Origin: an uncultured Steroidobacter sp.
GTDB taxonomy: Bacteria; Pseudomonadota; Gammaproteobacteria; Steroidobacterales; Steroidobacteraceae
Direction: 5' to 3'
NCBI RefSeq assembly: GCF_937958065.1
Contig: NZ_CALFXI010000002.1
Coordinates: forward strand, 124,001-188,000
DNA: 64,000 nucleotides
The notes below the pieces were generated by a model, which was given only the letters and a program-made list of their open reading frames with translations, did not search any database and was not told the DNA's origin. Positions 60,987 to 64,000 of the stretch are shown one piece after another. The position numbers were made by a program, and so were the translations under genes. The stretch's first letter is position 1. Every line of letters begins with the position of its first letter.

Positions 60987-62150
60987 CTAGTCCAGCTTCA
61001 TCACCACGGAATCGGTGAGTACCGGGTCGTCGAAGCGCGCCATCTCACCGACCTTCTTGCTGGGCACGAGGAACAGCCGGGCGGAAAGAGGTTTGCGAAG
61101 GCGCGTGGCGAGAGCGGCGACATCACGCAGCAAGCCGCAGATGCTGTCGGCGGACGTGTTGCCTGGAATCGGAACGACATCCAGCCCGGTGCCGCAGACG
61201 CTCGAGTAGAGCAGCACGTCGCGAATGCCGTAGCGATTCTCGCCAGCGCGCTGGGCAAGCAGTGGATCCTCCAGGACGGGCAACATGAGCCCGGAGTAAC
61301 CGCAGGTGCGCACGGCCACCGACTTCAGGGCCGCGGTAATGATGGAACAAGCTTCGAGCGTGCCGGCGCTGCCAAAAGGTGTGCGAGTGAATGCTTCGAC
61401 CGCGGCGGCGATACTGCGATCTTTCGCGGGCGCAGCCGAGGTGTCGATGCCCAGGTACTGACGCTGCTCACTGCGCGCGATCTCATTTGCGAGCTGCTCC
61501 ACCGGCGTGAGCACTCGATTCAAGGCGCTTCGCAGTATTTCGGTGGCATCCTCGCCAGTGCGCATCGATGTGAACGCTCGCTCGACTACTGACGCCGATT
61601 CCAAGCCAATCGCGAAGGACTCGGGGCCTTGATGCCAGGCCACCGGAAAGAAGGGCGTGCCCGGTGGAATGTTCGCGGCGGCGGCAAAGCGAAAGTTTGC
61701 GAGGCCGTCGGGAAGGGCATTGGCCAGAGCGACCATGATTTTTGCCGTCGTCGCGGCGACTTTCGGTAACACCCCTTCGTCGGGCGTGGCGATTGCCGTC
61801 GAGAAGCTGATGGACCGAGTCGTTCGCACCAAGGCCTGTGACCATTCCACCAGGCTGTCGTCGGACCGATCTGTCGTGAGTATCGGACCGATGTTGAAGA
61901 TCGCGCCCTGTGCAGCCACGAGTTCGTCGATCCGTCGCAACTGCTCCAACGCCGTGTCTCGCGCGCTCGGATCGAGCGAGGCGATGACCGGATTCACCGC
62001 GACTCGCACGGTCTGAACTTCATGACCCGCGTTCTCGAATGTTCGTTTGGCACGCGTCAGAAACGCGACCGCCGTTGCTACGCGATCCAGCTCCAGTGCC
62101 GATGTGAGCTCCACGCCCGCCGTGATGGTTCGTACTCGCACCGGATTCAT
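60987..62150 (-). CDS. DUF711 family protein
   Basis: 387 residues from the ATG at 62150; a GTG at 62165 is possible. It resembles the DUF711/UPF0210 family, whose conserved end is seen here as YSGLMLPVLEDPLLAQR followed by DVLLYSSVCGTGLDVVPIPG. Some archaeal and bacterial members are linked to glycyl-radical or pyruvate-formate-lyase-like folds, but the function is unknown. The upstream patatin-like gene ends a few bases before it, on the same strand. Confidence 0.88.
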   Translation of the reverse strand: MNPVRVRTITAGVELTSALELDRVATAVAFLTRAKRTFENAGHEVQTVRVAVNPVIASLDPSARDTALEQLRRIDELVAAQGAIFNIGPILTTDRSDDSLVEWSQALVRTTRSISFSTAIATPDEGVLPKVAATTAKIMVALANALPDGLANFRFAAAANIPPGTPFFPVAWHQGPESFAIGLESASVVERAFTSMRTGEDATEILRSALNRVLTPVEQLANEIARSEQRQYLGIDTSAAPAKDRSIAAAVEAFTRTPFGSAGTLEACSIITAALKSVAVRTCGYSGLMLPVLEDPLLAQRAGENRYGIRDVLLYSSVCGTGLDVVPIPGNTSADSICGLLRDVAALATRLRKPLSARLFLVPSKKVGEMARFDDPVLTDSVVMKLD

Positions 62151-62169
62151 CGTTGACTCTGACACCGAT

Positions 62170-64000
62170 TCACTCGTTTTCGACTTTGAACGCCCGACGC
62201 TTCCGGGTCGGGCTCATGTAGCTCGCGACCCTCGCGAAGAAATCGCCGAAATCCTGTGGGGCCGAACCGCGCAGGATCTGCTCCAGCGAATGCAAGCCCA
62301 GCGCGCGATAGCTCTCGAACTGCGACTCGCTGAACCATTGGTCGCTGGTGGGCTCGTGCGGGAACGAGTCGACCGTCCGGGCATAACTGTACACGTCATA
62401 GGGCACGGGATGCTCGCCCCGCCCGCGCAGCGTGGGCTTGATGTACAGCAATCGGCCGGGTGGGGTGCCTTTATCGACGGCATCGTAGTCGATGCGTGCG
62501 GTGGCGCAGTACAGGCCCTGCTTCGCGGAGCTGTTGGGATAGATCTCGATCTCCTTTTCGAAGCGGATCGGAATCCCGAAGTCGATGCGGATCTTGCGAA
62601 TGGCATTGCCCAGGTCGCCGAGCTTCGCATCCGGATCGCAGCCGGCGTCGCTCACCACGATGTAGCGGCAGCGGCGCAGCACCACTTCATACAGACCGAG
62701 ATTGTCGAAGTGGCCGCCATCGGACAGGTTCACGTACTTGAAATCCGGCGTCGTATAGCCGAACAGCTCGCCCAGCATCGGCGACAGCGCCTGGCGCGGG
62801 CCGGGCAAGTGATACGACTTTTCGCCTCGCGCGTTGGTATTGCCGAGCCATGCGCCGAGACGGACGTTGAACAGCGACATCACGAACGCCAGCGCCGGCG
62901 AAGAACAATAGCCCATGTGTGGATTGGCCGCGGCACCCGAGATCGTCACTGCCGTGCCCAGCGAAATGCCGCCCTGTCCGCCGTACTTTTCAGAGGCTCG
63001 ATAGCCTTCATGGAAGTTGCCGCAGAAGTAAGGCGTGATCGAGAACGACTCGGCCTTGCGCTCCTGCCACGCGAGGTTGCCGTCGCGAAGCACGTTCAAT
63101 GTGACATTGATCAACGGCAACAGGCGCTGCGCTCCCTTGCTCGGACGCAGCTTGTGCATGCGCAGATTGTCCGAAGCGTCGAATCCGGTGAATGGATCCG
63201 GCTTGCGATCGGTATGCGATGCGCCCAGGTACGCGCGTACCAGCCGGTTGCGATAGAAGCCGTGCAACGAGAAACGATTCACGTTGACGATCGCGCCCAT
63301 GGTCAAGGCCGCGCCCAACAGCAGCAAGGGCAGCGCCCAGAACCATTCGAACCCGGTGTGGCGCAAGCCAGATTGACGCAGCATGGGATCGGTGAAGATC
63401 CGTTCGGCGGCGACGTTCGAGTTCGTCACGATCCAGCCGCCGAGCGTCGCCGTGGCCCACGACATTACCAGCACGACGCAGATCACGAACACCGGTGCCG
63501 CCAGCGCGAGCCCGACTCGTTGCATGAGCGAAGGCTGGTCCGTGCCGGTCGTCGCGGTCTTGTCCCGGCTGCCGAGCAAAGCAGCGGCCACGCCGGAAAT
63601 GCCGCCCGCAGCGGCCACCAGCGGCTTCAGCGAATTTTCGATCTTGTCGAACAGATACTGTCCGAACAAACACAGCGTGGTGACGACGATCCAGCCGAGT
63701 GCCACGGCGAGAACCCAGGCCGACAGCCGGGCCCACCATTCGCGATCGCCGTCATTGACCAGTGCCGGCCGGGCGCCGGTGACGAATGTTTCGCTCATGC
63801 TCGCCAGCCCCACGAACAACGTTCGCGCCAGCAGGTACAAGCCGAGCAGCACCGGTAAAGTCAGCATCACATACAAGCCGGGATGGTTATAGAGCGGCAG
63901 CAACAGGCCGCGGATGACCAGGGCCAGCAGCAAGGAAACCGCGAGGCCGGAAATCAACAGCGCACCGAGCTCGAACTTGCCGGTGTGCACGCACTCGGAG
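62170..64000 (-). CDS. Patatin-like phospholipase domain membrane protein (partial, 5' end outside window)
   Basis: About 610 residues are seen, and the frame stays open past the right edge, so the N-terminus is missing. The visible part starts with hydrophobic helices (ALLISGLAVSLLLALVIRGL; GLYVMLTLPVLLGLYLLART; later WATATLGGWIV, ALPLLLLGAALTMGAIV). It ends in a patatin-type C-terminal lobe with the catalytic Asp in LSDGGHFDNLGLYEV. The Ser nucleophile (GxSxG) is not in the visible part and should lie upstream. Probable membrane-bound lipid hydrolase. Confidence 0.78.
   Translation of the reverse strand, partial: SECVHTGKFELGALLISGLAVSLLLALVIRGLLLPLYNHPGLYVMLTLPVLLGLYLLARTLFVGLASMSETFVTGARPALVNDGDREWWARLSAWVLAVALGWIVVTTLCLFGQYLFDKIENSLKPLVAAAGGISGVAAALLGSRDKTATTGTDQPSLMQRVGLALAAPVFVICVVLVMSWATATLGGWIVTNSNVAAERIFTDPMLRQSGLRHTGFEWFWALPLLLLGAALTMGAIVNVNRFSLHGFYRNRLVRAYLGASHTDRKPDPFTGFDASDNLRMHKLRPSKGAQRLLPLINVTLNVLRDGNLAWQERKAESFSITPYFCGNFHEGYRASEKYGGQGGISLGTAVTISGAAANPHMGYCSSPALAFVMSLFNVRLGAWLGNTNARGEKSYHLPGPRQALSPMLGELFGYTTPDFKYVNLSDGGHFDNLGLYEVVLRRCRYIVVSDAGCDPDAKLGDLGNAIRKIRIDFGIPIRFEKEIEIYPNSSAKQGLYCATARIDYDAVDKGTPPGRLLYIKPTLRGRGEHPVPYDVYSYARTVDSFPHEPTSDQWFSESQFESYRALGLHSLEQILRGSAPQDFGDFFARVASYMSPTRKRRAFKVENE

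Overview
The window is GC-rich chromosomal DNA from a free-living Gram-negative bacterium. It carries outer-membrane assembly genes (tamA-tamB), an MCE-type lipid ABC transporter, several lipoproteins, a long gammaproteobacterial-type fadE, rdgC, rsgA, dinB and a cytochrome c'. By inference this is a gammaproteobacterium of the Steroidobacter/Nevskia/Xanthomonas side of the class; no rRNA or other marker gene here fixes it. I see no tRNA, rRNA, CRISPR array, complete insertion sequence or prophage. Genes are packed tightly and many neighbours overlap by 1-4 bases.

Layout. 1-8.8 kb: partial rarD, a NUDIX hydrolase, then a minus-strand run nudC - NRDE protein - tamA - tamB. 8.8-11.2 kb: an accessory-looking island with a FlhC-like regulator, a divergent protein holding two FlhD-like segments, an uncharacterised protein and a hairpin. 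11.2-17.6 kb: dinB coupled to a DUF4399 exported protein, a cupin, fadE and mdh, all on the minus strand. 18-20.5 kb: otsA and a convergent MscS channel. 20.7-24.2 kb: four-gene MCE transporter operon (STAS-permease, ATPase, MCE protein, auxiliary lipoprotein). 24.2-26.3 kb: exported nuclease and convergent phospholipase D-like protein. 26.3-29.95 kb: an ECF sigma/anti-sigma pair, a secreted subtilase and a secreted Gly-rich repeat protein. 29.9-34.5 kb: DUF3565 and CAP proteins, ligD, a DUF3617 protein. 34.5-40 kb: oxidoreductase, XRE-cupin regulator, SDR, a QueA-like protein, rdgC, a lipoprotein. 40.2-45 kb: a seven-gene plus-strand operon (two LiaF-like membrane proteins, LytS-type kinase, LytTR regulator, DUF4342, M15-like peptidase, DUF4136 lipoprotein). 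45-51 kb: DksA-like/rsgA, a glycosyltransferase, a double YjbR protein, a threonine dehydratase-like enzyme, an alpha/beta hydrolase, a tautomerase. 51.4-58.2 kb: wHTH-TPR regulator, cytochrome c', small lipoprotein, YdjM-like membrane hydrolase, GntP permease plus serine hydrolase. 58.3-64 kb: hybrid histidine kinase, a DUF711 protein and a partial patatin-like membrane protein running off the right edge.

The strongest new signal is regulatory. Three transcription units of the 26-30 kb cluster (sigma/anti-sigma, subtilase, Gly-rich protein) each carry GGAA(G/T), exactly 17 bases, then CGTA, just upstream. This suggests a self-contained ECF regulon whose outputs are a secreted protease and a secreted repeat protein. 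Second is the divergent FlhC-like / tandem FlhD-like pair, resembling the SetCD/AcaCD activators of mobile elements rather than a flagellar locus. Third is the LiaF-LytSR operon, a plausible envelope-stress module ending in an M15-like peptidase and a lipoprotein.
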